A stretch of DNA of 46,374 nt from Gracilariopsis chorda (lineage: Eukaryota; Rhodophyta; Florideophyceae; Gracilariales; Gracilariaceae), in contig NBIV01000413.1 in assembly GCA_003194525.1 (NCBI GenBank), positions 1 to 46,374 of the forward strand, in the 5' to 3' direction. Made by a program: the position numbers and the translations under genes. Of the stretch, positions 36,326-45,761 are shown in pieces (positions within the stretch are counted from its first letter, which is position 1; every line of letters begins with the position of its first letter). The notes below the pieces were generated by a model, which ran no database searches, was not told where the DNA came from, and saw nothing but the letters and a program-made list of their open reading frames with translations.

Positions 36326-39300
36326 GCTTCGAGGTCAATGTACCACGATATTTCGAAGAACCACAAACGCAAGGAGCGTATCCTTTCTCAATTGATCGTG
36401 CTCCGTAATCGAAGGTCAGCTCTTCTCCTTTCGGAATATCCCGAATGGCAAAAATGCCAACCCTTGGTTCTCCACCAGCATTCCACTTCTGCGTCTCCGA
36501 GTTGGGATCACAGGAGTGATTCAATAATCGAGTGGCTTGAGATTTCCTACTTGCATCAATTACGAGTTTGTTTGTCAATGTCATAAAGTAGAAATGTTGT
36601 TCGCCTTGATATTCCCGCATACGCTGTTTGAAGGTCTCCCGTGAAATTACCTCACCTTGATATTCTCCATTCAGGGTACCGGCTTTGATATCTTCATCGG
36701 CCACCAGTCGGACCCCCTTGTTCGGAAAACTTGTCATCTTGAACTTGGCATATTCGAGCCTCTGCAACCTTTGGTTCTGGCAGTAGGACCCTGCCCCACA
36801 CTCCCCCGGAACGCACTCGATACGCACATGCTGATTCTCACATAAATCGTTAGAGCAAGCCACTCTGATCTCTGAGCCATCCTTCTTCTCCTTTGCATTT
36901 CCAGGAAGACAAGAACATCGTTGACCAAGTGTACGATCATTTTTTCCAGAAGGTCACGAGCACCGTCTATGTAGGCATTCTTACGCTGCAGGCGAACCCA
37001 TTTCCACGCGTAATCTGACTCCGGGTCATACCGGGCCAAGGTCTGTTGCGCCTTGTCGGTAATGAAGTCGTGCGCTAATCGCAGAATTTGGGGGTCCTCA
37101 TCTAAATCGACGTAGCCCTTCTCCCGTGACGCAATTCTGCAGAGCTGAGGAATAAGCGCAACACGGGGAAAGGAAACGCTACCGGACCTCTTACGCGGAA
37201 CAGGGATTTCATTGCTTGAACTACTCTTGTCCTCTGTTGAGGAAGAGGTCTTCTGCATATCCACTGAGTCCAACTGGAAATGCTTCCGTATGGCTTCCAC
37301 AACCATTGAAAAATGATTGCGATCCTGCGGAGATAGAACTTCTACCTTCTTTCCAGAGTCACAGTAGAAGCGATCTAAGCCGCCTTGAATTCTAAGAACG
37401 ACTTCCCAAACGCGCCGGCGGTTTCTCATGTTGTTAACCTTCGTAGCCAAATACGCCTTCAAGGTGTTCATCTGAGACATATCGCGGGATCCATCCTCCA
37501 AACTCTTTCCCATCGAGGCAAGAACTTGGGCATTGAACGCAAGCACTCTTTGTTTCACCATTATCTTCCTGTCACTGATGACTCCAGATGCGAGGGGTTT
37601 CTCTAGGATAGAGTCCCAAGCACTTCGTTCAAGAAGCGTCTTTCCAGCTAGTCGCTTTAGATTGTCTTGAAAATGTGCGTTGCTACCCATTCTAGCACTA
37701 CGCATCAACAGACCGTCCACTGACTCCAAAAACAGCCTCTTGATCATGGTATCGGTCGTGAGCAGCTCTCTTTGCATCACAGTGGAAGACAAGAGCGTTA
37801 ACAATAGGTCAAGAACGCTTGGAACGGAAGGATAATGCTTCTCTTCGCTTATGATAGTGCGGAAGGACATCAGGGGTTCGCGACCTAACACCAGCAAAGT
37901 ATTGGTCATCACATCACACAACAACTCTAAGCACTTAGACTGATTCTGCAAGAGTTCACGCATGAAAAGAGGTGACGACACAACATTGACCAGAAAGCCA
38001 ACATCAAAGCAGCTGTCCGCAGTGAGCGGTTCTCTTCGAACCTGCTGCAACGATTTTGTGAACGGACAGGACCAAAAGAAATCGCTCTGATATAGGGTCT
38101 TGGGCAAATCGAGGCTCGACTCATGAATTGCTTTCCAAGCGTCTTTCTGAGGACTGTTTTCACTCCACGGAACACCACTTCGCGATAGGGATGCCTGAAC
38201 TAGCTGGGACACAGAGATTTTGCACTCCTTTCCAGAACTTCCGGGGAAGTCGGATACAAACTGCACCATGGAGTTCAGTACTCGGTGAAAAGGAAATATG
38301 CCTTCTCTGGGCAGGATACCCGAAGGGTGGAGATGAACATGTTGTCTGCTTGCAAATTCTTCACTTTGTATATAAGAGAGGAGGGACTGAGCTCGTATGT
38401 GATAATGCTGCAGCTAAGGCGGATTATCCAGTCCACGAGCTCGCTGTAGTTCTCATCGTGCTCTCCTTCATGGTGCTTTGCTGCAGACCAAAACTTGAGA
38501 GCCGTGAGCATCCAGTTGGCCAACTCAGTCGTTAACCCCCTTTCGTACCATTCTTGCATGACTTTGCCAGCGACTTCTTCCTCGGAGTCAACAGTTTCTT
38601 CCAGCAGTCGCAACATGAACTGAACAGCGTCCAGGCTTTTGGAAAGCCCCGGGGGATAGGATGTATCATTGCTTTTATCTTCAGTGATCCACTGCTGCCA
38701 CTGATCATCTTCGATATCGTAGGATAAGGCGTCAAACACTTTTCCAGATATAATCTGATCTTCATAGCTCATCTGCATGGAATCTAGAGCCTTCTTATGG
38801 TGATGACACAGAGCTCTGCTATACAGAAAAACGCTGAAGTGCTCAAATTGTTCACAGCCTGGGATAGTCGCAAGGCTTTTCCTGCGTTTCAATATACCAG
38901 CATCATCCAGACCATCAGTAGACGACAAAGACATGGACTTGTGCGCAAAGGAAAGCGGGGATTGCAAAGTCGTAGGAGGTGGTTGTGCGGGTGACTCCTG
39001 CGGCGACTTGGTGTGCGTTGGAGGTTTCTCGGGGTCGCTGTGTCCGCCGCTCCCGGGTTTACGTGAGTATTCGCGAGGGGATCGCGGTCTTGGTCGGTAA
39101 TTGTCGGATTCGTGACCTTCGTCGTCGGAATCTGTGGTAATGATGTGGGCTTTCCGCCGTCTTCGCGCAGAGGATCTCGGCACACTCTCACTCGAATGGT
39201 GGGAACGAGTACGTTCTTGTGAATCTAGTGGAACATTCGATTGAACGGCAGAGTGCTTGTCGCTGCGCTTTTGGTGTTGGCGATTGCGAAGCTTTTCCTG

Positions 39301-40244
39301 CGGATGATTCTTTTCGCGATTGGCGGGCCTTCGAGATTCGGACGATGGGGTTTCGTCCATCGAGTCGCGGGCGTGGCGTTGGGTGTGTGGAGATGTTGTG
39401 GAAGCACGATGCTTACGCGATGCCGGTATGGGCTTCTGCTCGTCTTCGGAAGCTAGTTTGTGTTGCTGCTCAGGTAGATGGCGGGGACGCTTGCCGCCAG
39501 TCCTGGTGCGATTCGAAGATTGGGATGGCTGTTGATCTGACGGATGGTAATCGCGAGATGGCTTGATGCGAAGGCGGAGAATGACAGATTGCGACTGAGT
39601 GTCATGTGACGCAGATACGGACTTTGGGCTCGGGCGGCGAATGGAGACCAATGCATGCTTTGCAGAGGTGGAGGAATTCGGGGCGTCGACACGAGCAGAG
39701 CGTAGGTTTGTCGCAGTTGTTAGGACGGGGACTGAGCGCAGGGCGATTGGAGGCGGGCGCGAGGAGCGGAGATTGGTGGGTGTGGCGGGCGTTCTCGGGT
39801 GCTTCGGGGTGCGGGAGGGTGGGTGAGAGGCGGGCGGCGAGGAGGAGGTGGGTGAGTGCGACTTGGCGGACTTGGGGCGGGAAAGGTTCGGGCGGTGCGA
39901 CGGTTCCGGGGTGGGGGTGCGGGAAGTTGTGTGCTTGGGGTGGGCTGAGCGTGGGCGGCGGCGATGCGGTTGGTGGGATGGAGAGATGATTGGGCGGAAG
40001 GTCTAGCGCCGAAGGTTCTCTCGCAAATTTGGTGCAGGAACTTGTCGAGCGCCTGGACGTCGTCGAGTTCGGATTGGAATGGCATGGAGAAGGGGAAGAG
40101 GGAGACCGAAGGCGGAGCCGAAACCGGAGGTGAGGGGGAACGGGGCGGATGTGAATTGACAGAGACGCGCAGTCGCGATTGCAGAAGATCGAGCTGTGCT
40201 ACGAGGCGCTCAAGTGCAGCTTGATGGTGAGAGCTGGAAGACAT
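35650..40244 (-). CDS. SET2/ASH1-type histone-lysine methyltransferase, split over five frames
   Basis: Five consecutive minus-strand frames appear to be one gene of about 1,500 codons: from ATG 40244 (MSSSSHHQAALERLVAQLD) to about 39745, about 39750-38330, about 38340-36945, about 36945-36325, and about 36325-35650. Each step needs exactly one added base (start offsets are all 2 modulo 3). The N-terminal third is Ser/Arg/Pro-rich and disordered. The middle is helical. AWS, SET and post-SET domains follow, then a helical, charged tail. Enzymes of this class methylate histone H3, commonly K36, during transcription. The protein could be intact if the breaks are sequence errors, or it could be a pseudogene. 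It shares a divergent promoter region with the FG nucleoporin. Confidence 0.75.
36195..36945 (-). CDS. AWS-SET-postSET segment of the methyltransferase
   Basis: The AWS zinc cluster starts before the first ATG of this frame (RCSCLPGNAKEKKDG, CSNDLCENQHVRIEC, CGAGSYCQNQRLQ), which shows that the frame is entered from upstream. The SET core follows with NGEYQGEVISRETFKQRM, HFYFMTLTNKLVIDA, the pseudoknot motifs RLLNHSCDPNSETQKW and GEELTFDYG, and the post-SET cluster PCVCGSSKYRG. All residues expected for cofactor binding and catalysis (NHS, Tyr of FDY) are present. The resemblance is closest to SETD2/ASH1/NSD. The last 30 codons to the stop at 36195 probably lie beyond a frame break. Confidence 0.88.
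36734..38325 (-). CDS. Central helical segment of the SET gene
   Basis: The frame is open upstream of its first ATG (38269), with SGILPREGIFPFHRVLNSMVQ, so it continues the preceding frame. It is rich in Leu and charged residues (LLLTLLSSTVMQRELLTTDT; RNRRRVWEVVLRIQGGLDRFY) and has a Ser-rich basic patch. After IVHLVNDVLVFL at about 36910 the frame becomes accidental and the AWS frame takes over. No separate domain is recognised. Confidence 0.6.
36940..36945 (-). other. A6 run at the join of the helical and AWS frames
   Basis: The minus strand reads CTG GAA AAA ATG ATC in the upstream frame. One more A would give CTG GAA AAA AAT GAT and lead straight into the AWS cysteines. The run is a homopolymer, so a miscalled length is the simplest explanation; a real -1 slip on AAA is the alternative. 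Confidence 0.6.
38275..39745 (-). CDS. N-terminal disordered segment of the SET gene
   Basis: The frame contains a long Ser/Arg/His/Pro-rich region (RRRRKAHIITTDSDDEGHESD; RPRPRSPREYSRKPGSGG), then a structured part (FSVFLYSRALCHHHKKALDS; LDAVQFMLRLLEETVDSEEE; LANWMLTALKFWSAAKHH). It has no ATG near its beginning and is open upstream to about 39745, where it joins the first frame. It ends in FLFTEY stop at 38275; the better continuation leaves it at about 38340. Confidence 0.6.
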
Positions 40245-40608
40245 GAGTGCGAACGCATGGCGGTGCAGAGGGGGGGTGGGTGGGCAATGGAAGCGGTTCG
40301 CGAGCAGGGGGACGTCATGGAGCGCTGCGGTTGGATGCGGCGAGGTATGCAGGAGACTGCGAACGGCAACGTGATGCTCGGGCGTGCGGGTGAGTGGCAC
40401 CACCGACTGCGACGCGCTACGAAACGAAACAGCGGCGCATTCGCTTTTCGCTTCGCGAGCAGATGCTCGCTGAAAATATCGGCAGACTTACGTTTGAAAT
40501 GGCGCGCGCATCGTTCAAACTTCAAAATGCAAAATGAGGTACAACATTTTCTGATACACGTGTACGCCCGTACACATACGCCCGCGCATCCTCAGCACAT
40601 CCGCTACC
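40245..40608. promoter_or_regulatory. Divergent promoter region
   Basis: The 364 bases separate the start codons of the SET gene (minus) and the FG nucleoporin (plus), so both promoters must lie here. No TATA box is evident. A palindromic stretch ACACGTGTACGCCCGTACACA occurs in part at 40556-40577. Confidence 0.5.
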
Positions 40609-41763
40609 ATGTCTGCATTCGGCGGCGGTTTCGGTCAGCAGTCGCCCTTTGGCCAGTCCGCCTTCGGCTCCACCCCCGCCTTCGGCGCCCAGTCCAACTC
40701 GCTCTTCGGCCAGGCGCAATCCTCCTTCGGAGCTTTTTGGTCAGTCCTCAGCTTTCGGCGCCTCGTCATCCGCCTTTGGGTCCAACTCTGCCTTCGGTGC
40801 GCAGTCCACCCCCTCCTTCGGATCCTCCTTCGGTTCTTCTTCCTTCGGCGGCAATGCGTTTGGCTCCACGGCGCCTTCGGCTCCTCGCAACCAGCCTTTG
40901 GCTCGGTAATACCGCTCCAACGTTCGGATCTACAGCTGGTTTGGAGTAGCCAATCCACAGAGCACCACCGCCTTCGGCCAAAGAACCCCTTGGCCTCCGC
41001 GGCCCAGCCTACGTCCCTCGGCGCTGCACAAGCAACTACAGGTTTTGGAAGTGGTTCAACTGGATCTGTGTTTGGCACCGCACCTAATACGCAGTCAGGC
41101 ATCTTTGGAACCCAACAGCCGTCACCCCCGTTTGGAGCAGCTCAACCTACTGTGGGTTTCGGTAATCAAAATCCCGCCCCACAAGGCTTCGCCCCACAAT
41201 CAGGCACTGGCTTTGGCGGGTTTGGTGAAACGGCGCCGGGAGGAGGCTTTGGTTTCACAGCGCAACCCGGTTCACAAGCACAAGGTGCGGGCTTTGGTTT
41301 CGGAGGTGCGCAGCTCCAAGTAGGTGGTAACGTCCAAAACGTTGCTGGCGCGTTTGGAGAGCAACCAACGATACCGGAAACGTACCAAGCCATATCTCAG
41401 CACCATGGTCTACGGTAGCTCCGGTTGGCGCAAATTACGGCACTGTTCTTCATAACTTACAAGTAATACAAGCTAAGGTCGATGAGCAAAAACGACTTCT
41501 TGCACAGCAAGCAAAGCTAAACGAGAAGACAAACCTCAAGCCATCTGGGTCCGTGTCCGTTGTAGTTCTGCCACCTCCACCATTAGTGAAGTTATCCTCG
41601 GGCAGAGACCCCTTTCAAAGACGCAAGGTCTGGTTCCTAGAACCCCCTTCAGAACAAAGATGCGGGGATCAGTTGCCCGCTATGACGAGGCAGCAGGGTT
41701 CTCTCCTAGAGTGTCTATGTACTGGAACTATTCTCGGAGAGCGGTTTGATAAGACAAAGAAGT
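40609..41763 (+). CDS. FG-repeat nucleoporin, frame-broken
   Basis: The gene starts at ATG 40609 (MSAFGGGFGQQSPFGQSAFG). Phe-Gly repeats continue through several frames: LFGQSSAFGASSSAFGSN in another frame at about 40735, FGSSQPAFG at about 40880, NTAPTFGSTAG and TTAFGQ near 40920-40980, then a long block at 41040-41400 (TGFGSGSTGSVFGTA; GTGFGGFGETAPGGGFGF). After a break near 41400 a coiled-coil-like tail follows (LHNLQVIQAKVDEQKRLLAQ). FG proteins line the nuclear pore and bind transport receptors. At least four single-base breaks disturb the frame. The subtype (Nup98-, Nup62- or Nup54-like) cannot be decided: no GLEBS or autoproteolytic motif is visible. Confidence 0.8.
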
Positions 41764-41970
41764 GAGAGGCCAAAGATAGATACGTGCGTGCCCTTCGCTC
41801 CCCATGCGTAGGTTTCGATTGGCATTTTACAAACATAACCGACTTAAAACTCGCTACTTGTCGTTTGAACGGGGAGGGGATTCAATACATTCATACACTG
41901 CATTGAAGAACTTAACTCAACCGTCTGATAAAGATACTGTACGCCTCGCAACACCCTTTTCATCCTGAAT
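41764..41970. other. Convergent intergenic spacer
   Basis: This is the gap between the end of the nucleoporin gene and the end of the minus-strand frame at 41971. No feature is seen. Confidence 0.4.
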
Positions 41971-42297
41971 TCAAAACTCGTCGCTGTCTAGGATTTGACA
42001 TTCCGTTTTTCCCCCGAGTATCTCCATTAGTGACAGCTCTACGTTTGCTATCAGAATATCGATTACCTGGGCCGGAATACTTTGAATCTGCAGAAGGTCG
42101 ACTTTCTGACGAGCCTCCAGGTTTTGTTTCTTTTTCCCCTTCTTGCGACCCGCAACTGCCAAGCCGCGAACAACTGCGTTGTGAGCTGCTTTCATAGCCA
42201 TCCTCAGACACATGTCGGCTTCTTCTTCTGGCATGTCCCTCAACAATCCTTTCGATCCTCGGAGCACGAGCTGTGAATTACTGCCAGTCTCAATCAT
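41971..42297 (-). CDS. Unknown 108-residue frame, perhaps the last part of a larger gene
   Basis: The frame reads MIETGSNSQLVLRGSKGLLR, then MAMKAAHNAVVRGLAVAGRK, a basic patch (RKKGKKKQN) and an acidic end (CQILDSDEF). It has protein-like composition and could stand alone, or it could be the C-terminus of the disrupted frames just upstream (42340-42869). No family is recognised. Confidence 0.45.
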   Translation of the reverse strand: MIETGSNSQLVLRGSKGLLRDMPEEEADMCLRMAMKAAHNAVVRGLAVAGRKKGKKKQNLEARQKVDLLQIQSIPAQVIDILIANVELSLMEILGGKTECQILDSDEF

Positions 42298-42339
42298 AGT
42301 GATCCTTGTGGTGAGGAGTCCATAAATGATTTCATGACA

Positions 42340-43229
42340 TCAGAACTTTTGCGAGATATAAAACGCACAACGTAAAACATACTCAGCAATAGCAGTCAAA
42401 TGGACTGCAGTCTCTTGCAGCCTCGTAAAGCAGTCATCCTTATACCAGTTTCTTGCAGTGCTGTGAACTTTTCGACGCGCTGAATTCAGAGAAAGCGTTA
42501 GGGTACGGTAGAAGACAAGCAATAGGCTTCGTTCCAAGCTTCTTGTTCTTCTCAAAAAGAGGTCTGAAGCCGGTGTTGAACCAGCACTGATGACGGATAT
42601 AACTCCATGGCCACAGGACATTCTCGTAAGATCCCCACAGGGACAGCATACGTGCGAAGCGAACGATATTGTCCCAGAATCTCTGTCCACCCAAACCAGA
42701 ATGTCACACTCTCACCAATTACAATTGCCGGAGCCACGTTGATTCTCTTTCTCGCTGGGTTCTCTTTTAAGTGCGCGATAGTCCAGCGTAGAATATTAGG
42801 AATGGTACCATCTAGGACCGGAACTGTAGTACCACGGACCCTCGCCAACTTCAATATCAGATATTTCATTCCTAACCTTCACCCGAGCCCTCTCCGAATA
42901 TCAGTAGATGCTTCACTGTGACACTCCATCTTCTTGGCCGTATTCACCATCTTCGACATTGACGAGATCCGAAAATGCGTCATTAAACAGATGCCCTCCC
43001 GTACGGTCAGCGCTTCCTTCCTGGTAGTGCCCCGAACTGAGCGGTTTTGATCTATTTTTACGACTGCAACTCCCGTCTGTTGACAAGAGTCCCCCTGGAT
43101 ATCGCTTCCCACTCCCCTCTCGTCACAACGGTCCTCTGGTCCGGCGGGCTCCGGATCTGGACCTTGATCACATTCCTCCACTGCGCTATTGTCGTCTCGG
43201 TGTGCCGTTGGTGGGTCAATGATCGCCAC
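42340..43229 (-). pseudogene. Minus-strand coding sequence in shifting frames
   Basis: Protein-like blocks occur in different frames: HRDDNSAVEECDQGPDPEPA (42879-43229 frame), LKLARVRGTTVPVLDGTIPN and NILRWTIAHLKENPARK (42552-42869 frame), RFWDNIVRFARMLSLWGSYE and HQCWFNTGFRPLFEKNKKLG (42440-42694 frame), and NWYKDDCFTRLQETAVHLTA (42340-42690 frame). In order they could form one protein continuing from the repeat region upstream to 41971 downstream. No family is recognised. At least three breaks would be needed. Confidence 0.4.
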
Positions 43230-44487
43230 TCCCGACTCCCGACAGAGCTCGCCTTGTATGTCTCCCCCTGCTCCGACGTCTTGACAATGTTCTCCTTTGG
43301 CGTCGCATTGCTCCCCTCGGCGTCGCCCTCACTGCGGCGTTATAGCAATATTCTCCCTCGGGATCGCCCTCCATTGCGGCGTCTTGGCAATGCTCCCCCT
43401 CGGTGTCGCCTTCCACTACGGCGTCTTGACTTGCGGTGTCTTGCGTCTTTGCTGGTGAAATTGCGTCGCATTGCTCCCCCTCGGCGTCGCCCTCCATTAC
43501 GGCGTCTTGGCAATGCTGCCCCTCGGTGTCGCCTTCCACTACGGCGTCTTGACTTGCGGTGTCTTGCGTCTTTGCTGGTGAAATTGGCGTCGCATTGCTC
43601 CCCCTCGGCGTCGCCTCCATTGCGGCGGTCTTGGCATAACTGCCCGTCTCGGTGTCGCCTTCCACTAACGGCGTCTTGACTTGCGGTGTCTTGGCGTCTT
43701 TGCTGGTGAAATTGCGTCGCATTGCTCCCCCTCGCGTCGCCCTCCATTGCGGCGTCTTGGCAATGCTCCCCCTCGGTGTCGCCTTCCACTACGGCGTTCT
43801 TGACTTGTCGGTGCTTCGCTTGCCTTGTGGTGAAATTGCGTCGCATTGCTCCCCCCTCGGCGTCGCCCTCCATTGCGGCGTCTTGGAATGCTGCCCCTCG
43901 GTGTCGCCTTCCACTACGGGCGTCTTGACTTGCGGTGTCTTTCGCTTTGCTGGTGAAATTGCGTCGCATGCTCCCCTCGGCGTCGCCCTCCATTGCGGCG
44001 TCTTGGCAATGCTCCCCCTCGGTGTCGCCTTCCACTACGGCGTCTTGACTTGCGGTGTCTTGCGTCTTGCTGGTGAAATTGCGTCGCATTGCTGTCCCCC
44101 TCGGCGTCGCCCTCCATTGCGGCGTCTTGGCAATGCTGCCCCTCGGTGTCGCCTTCAACTACGGCGTCTTGACTTGCGGTGTCTTGCGTCTTTGCTGGTG
44201 AAATGGAGTCATCTCTTCGATCTGCTCCTGGTGAGATGTTGTGTTCTGTCACAGTATTTGATTTCTCTCGCTCTCTAACCCGTCCTCCCACCATGTTGTG
44301 GACGGTGTTCTGCGATTTCTCACGAAGTACGCGAGCTGAGACCTTGTCCTCATCGTGTTTGGGTGTTGAGGAGGACAAAGGGCAATCTCTGCACTGGGGA
44401 AAAGCTTTTAAATCTTCAAGCTCGTCTTCGTTCCCATGAATTTGCTCCGCTGTAATGCCGGTTGCGCAGCTGTTTCGTTCGCTTCAT
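43230..44487 (-). CDS. Acidic tandem-repeat protein, frame-broken
   Basis: The frame is open from just after a TGA near 44487 (SERNSCATGITAEQIHGNED) through LKAFPQCRDCPLSSSTPKHD into a tandem repeat. The repeated unit of 41 residues reads, in the intact frame, SPAKTQDTASQDAVVEGDTE followed by GEHCQDAAMEGDAEGEQCDA. Within it a 14-residue half-repeat (EGDxEGxxCxDA) recurs. Several copies fall into other frames (basic RRHRG... readings) because of one- or two-base indels. The repeat is acidic with regularly spaced Cys and is probably disordered. The start codon is not clear, and the function is unknown. Confidence 0.5.
43345..44205. repeat. 123-bp tandem repeat, about 7 copies
   Basis: Unit starts (CATTGCTC or its variants) fall at about 43469, 43593, 43720, 43844, 43967 and 44087, that is 120-127 bp apart. 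Differences between copies are mainly one- to three-base indels rather than substitutions. Each unit contains a shorter internal repeat (GGCGTCTTG...CCCTCGG). Confidence 0.92.
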
Positions 44488-44523
44488 TCGATTCGCGCGA
44501 TCTGAAAAATGCTTACCAACGTG

Positions 44524-44584
44524 ACATGTTGCGCATCGTGTCTCACGTACGAGCCTCGTACGTGAGACACGATGCGCAACATGT
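44524..44584. repeat. Perfect 61-nt palindrome, 30-bp arms and 1-nt loop
   Basis: Arm 44524-44553 pairs exactly with 44555-44584 around a single C at 44554. The arms begin ACATGTTGCGCATCG. It has the same design as the palindrome at 17168 (about 30-bp arms, one-base C loop) but an unrelated sequence. It lies between the minus-strand repeat gene and the plus-strand membrane protein frames, overlapping the possible start of the latter. Confidence 0.92.
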
Positions 44585-45101
44585 GCAGTGCCTACGTCTC
44601 CCCGAAGAAGAACGAGGTCGACCAAGTTGAGATCGCCGCTTCCTCCTCAACCAGGGACACCATAATCTTCGCATTCTCCTGTATATTGCTGGTCGTACTT
44701 CGTCTTTGGTCTTTTTAAAACTCGCCTAATCCGCACACGCCCACCTCTGGACAAATTTCGAAGCACTTCGCCATCCCACGCTGCTCTCTATGGACCGTTT
44801 GGCAAGGCTTGTTAATGGCCGGCATCGTTCTGCTCAACCACTTCGTACCCGTTCTTGGTACCCTTGTCCTTGACGACCCATGGGGCTCCGAATCATGGGC
44901 ATGGGCGCAGTGCGTACAGCCACTCCTGTCGGCGGCCCTTGTATGGTGCGTATTCGGCTCACTCAAGGACGACGCGTAAGCTAGGCGCGATGTACGTCGC
45001 CAGGCTTCATTACTTCAGCTCATCCTTATGCTCAAGCAGTGGAAACTGCAGTTAGGGTTAGCTGCCATGCTCCTTTCGGCTGAACTCGTATTTTTGCATG
45101 G
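44572..45101 (+). pseudogene. N-terminal membrane segments of the end-of-window gene, with in-frame stops
   Basis: Frame 1 from ATG 44572 reads MRNMCSAYVSPKKNEVDQVE, then a membrane helix (TIIFAFSCILLVVLRLWSF) and TAA at 44716. The same frame goes on with NSPNPHTPTSGQISKHFAIP, a second helix (GLLMAGIVLLNHFVPVLGTL), a third (VQPLLSAALVWCVFGSL) and TAA at 44977. It continues with ARRDVRRQASLLQLILMLKQ and a fourth hydrophobic run (LGLAAMLLSAELVFL) to TGA near 45100. Four helices in one frame separated only by stops argue for one membrane protein. TTTTTAAAA around the first stop is a homopolymer, where a length error is possible. Confidence 0.45.
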
Positions 45102-45761
45102 ATGAAAGGCTTCGACGTTTTCGTCCTTGCTATTGTCAGTGTTGTGACTATCGCGCTTGAGATCGACCCAGGACGACGTCTGTCCTCGCCGCTCATAGCC
45201 CGCTCCAGAGCTTCCGCACTTGGTGCCGGCTATGCATTTGGACGTTCTGAAGACATAAGCCATGTCTCTGTGCTGGCATCACTGAATGCAAAGGGTCACA
45301 TCGCCTTCGAAGACTCGATATACTTAAATCCAGTCGCGAAGCCGGGTCGCCGTTGGGATGCCGAGGATGACCGAGAGCTTCTTAACGAGCGGTCCGAGTT
45401 ATCGTCTCTCTCGTTAAGTTCGGGTATACGTGGAAGACTAGAAAGTCTTGATTCCCCCAGCGTAGCTCTAGGCTTCGATACCCATCCTGAAATTGTCTTT
45501 GTTCCGGTAGAGCTTTCATTCAGTAGTGCGTATCATCCTGACCCTGGCACGTACGTCGTACGATGTTTCTTGCCCAACGGCTTTGGGGAATGGTTCGCGG
45601 AGTTGGTGTCGCTGCAGCAAACTTCCGATGAGAGCTCTTCTTTAAAAAGTTACCATTACATGGCACTGTACTCTTTGGTTATTCGTGAGTACTACGTGCG
45701 TTTGAGGGCGTACGGAGCATTTTCACAACATGAGCCCGAACACCCTGTTGTTCAAAGATGA
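45102..45761 (+). CDS. Unknown protein with N-terminal membrane helix
   Basis: This 219-residue frame begins MKGFDVFVLAIVSVVTIALE, a hydrophobic helix that may be a signal peptide or the fifth membrane segment of the upstream frames. The soluble part has an acidic Ser/Leu-rich stretch (DDRELLNERSELSSLSLSSG) and a beta-like part (PEIVFVPVELSFSSAYHPDPGTYVV in part). It ends near 45761, but coding continues in another frame. No family is recognised. Confidence 0.55.
   Translation: MKGFDVFVLAIVSVVTIALEIDPGRRLSSPLIARSRASALGAGYAFGRSEDISHVSVLASLNAKGHIAFEDSIYLNPVAKPGRRWDAEDDRELLNERSELSSLSLSSGIRGRLESLDSPSVALGFDTHPEIVFVPVELSFSSAYHPDPGTYVVRCFLPNGFGEWFAELVSLQQTSDESSSLKSYHYMALYSLVIREYYVRLRAYGAFSQHEPEHPVVQR

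Noticed and set aside
36940..36945. Programmed -1 frameshifting in the SET gene
   Set aside because: No proper X-XXY-YYZ heptamer is present, and three similar breaks in the same gene make base-call or deletion errors far more likely.
43345..44205. CRISPR-like array
   Set aside because: The units are contiguous 123-bp tandem copies without unique spacers, in a eukaryotic setting.
43216..44378. Long Arg-rich frames through the tandem repeat (for example RRRSGRRHRGG repeats)
   Set aside because: These are out-of-frame readings of the 123-bp repeat. The acidic Cys-containing frame recurs across the copies and is the more likely one.
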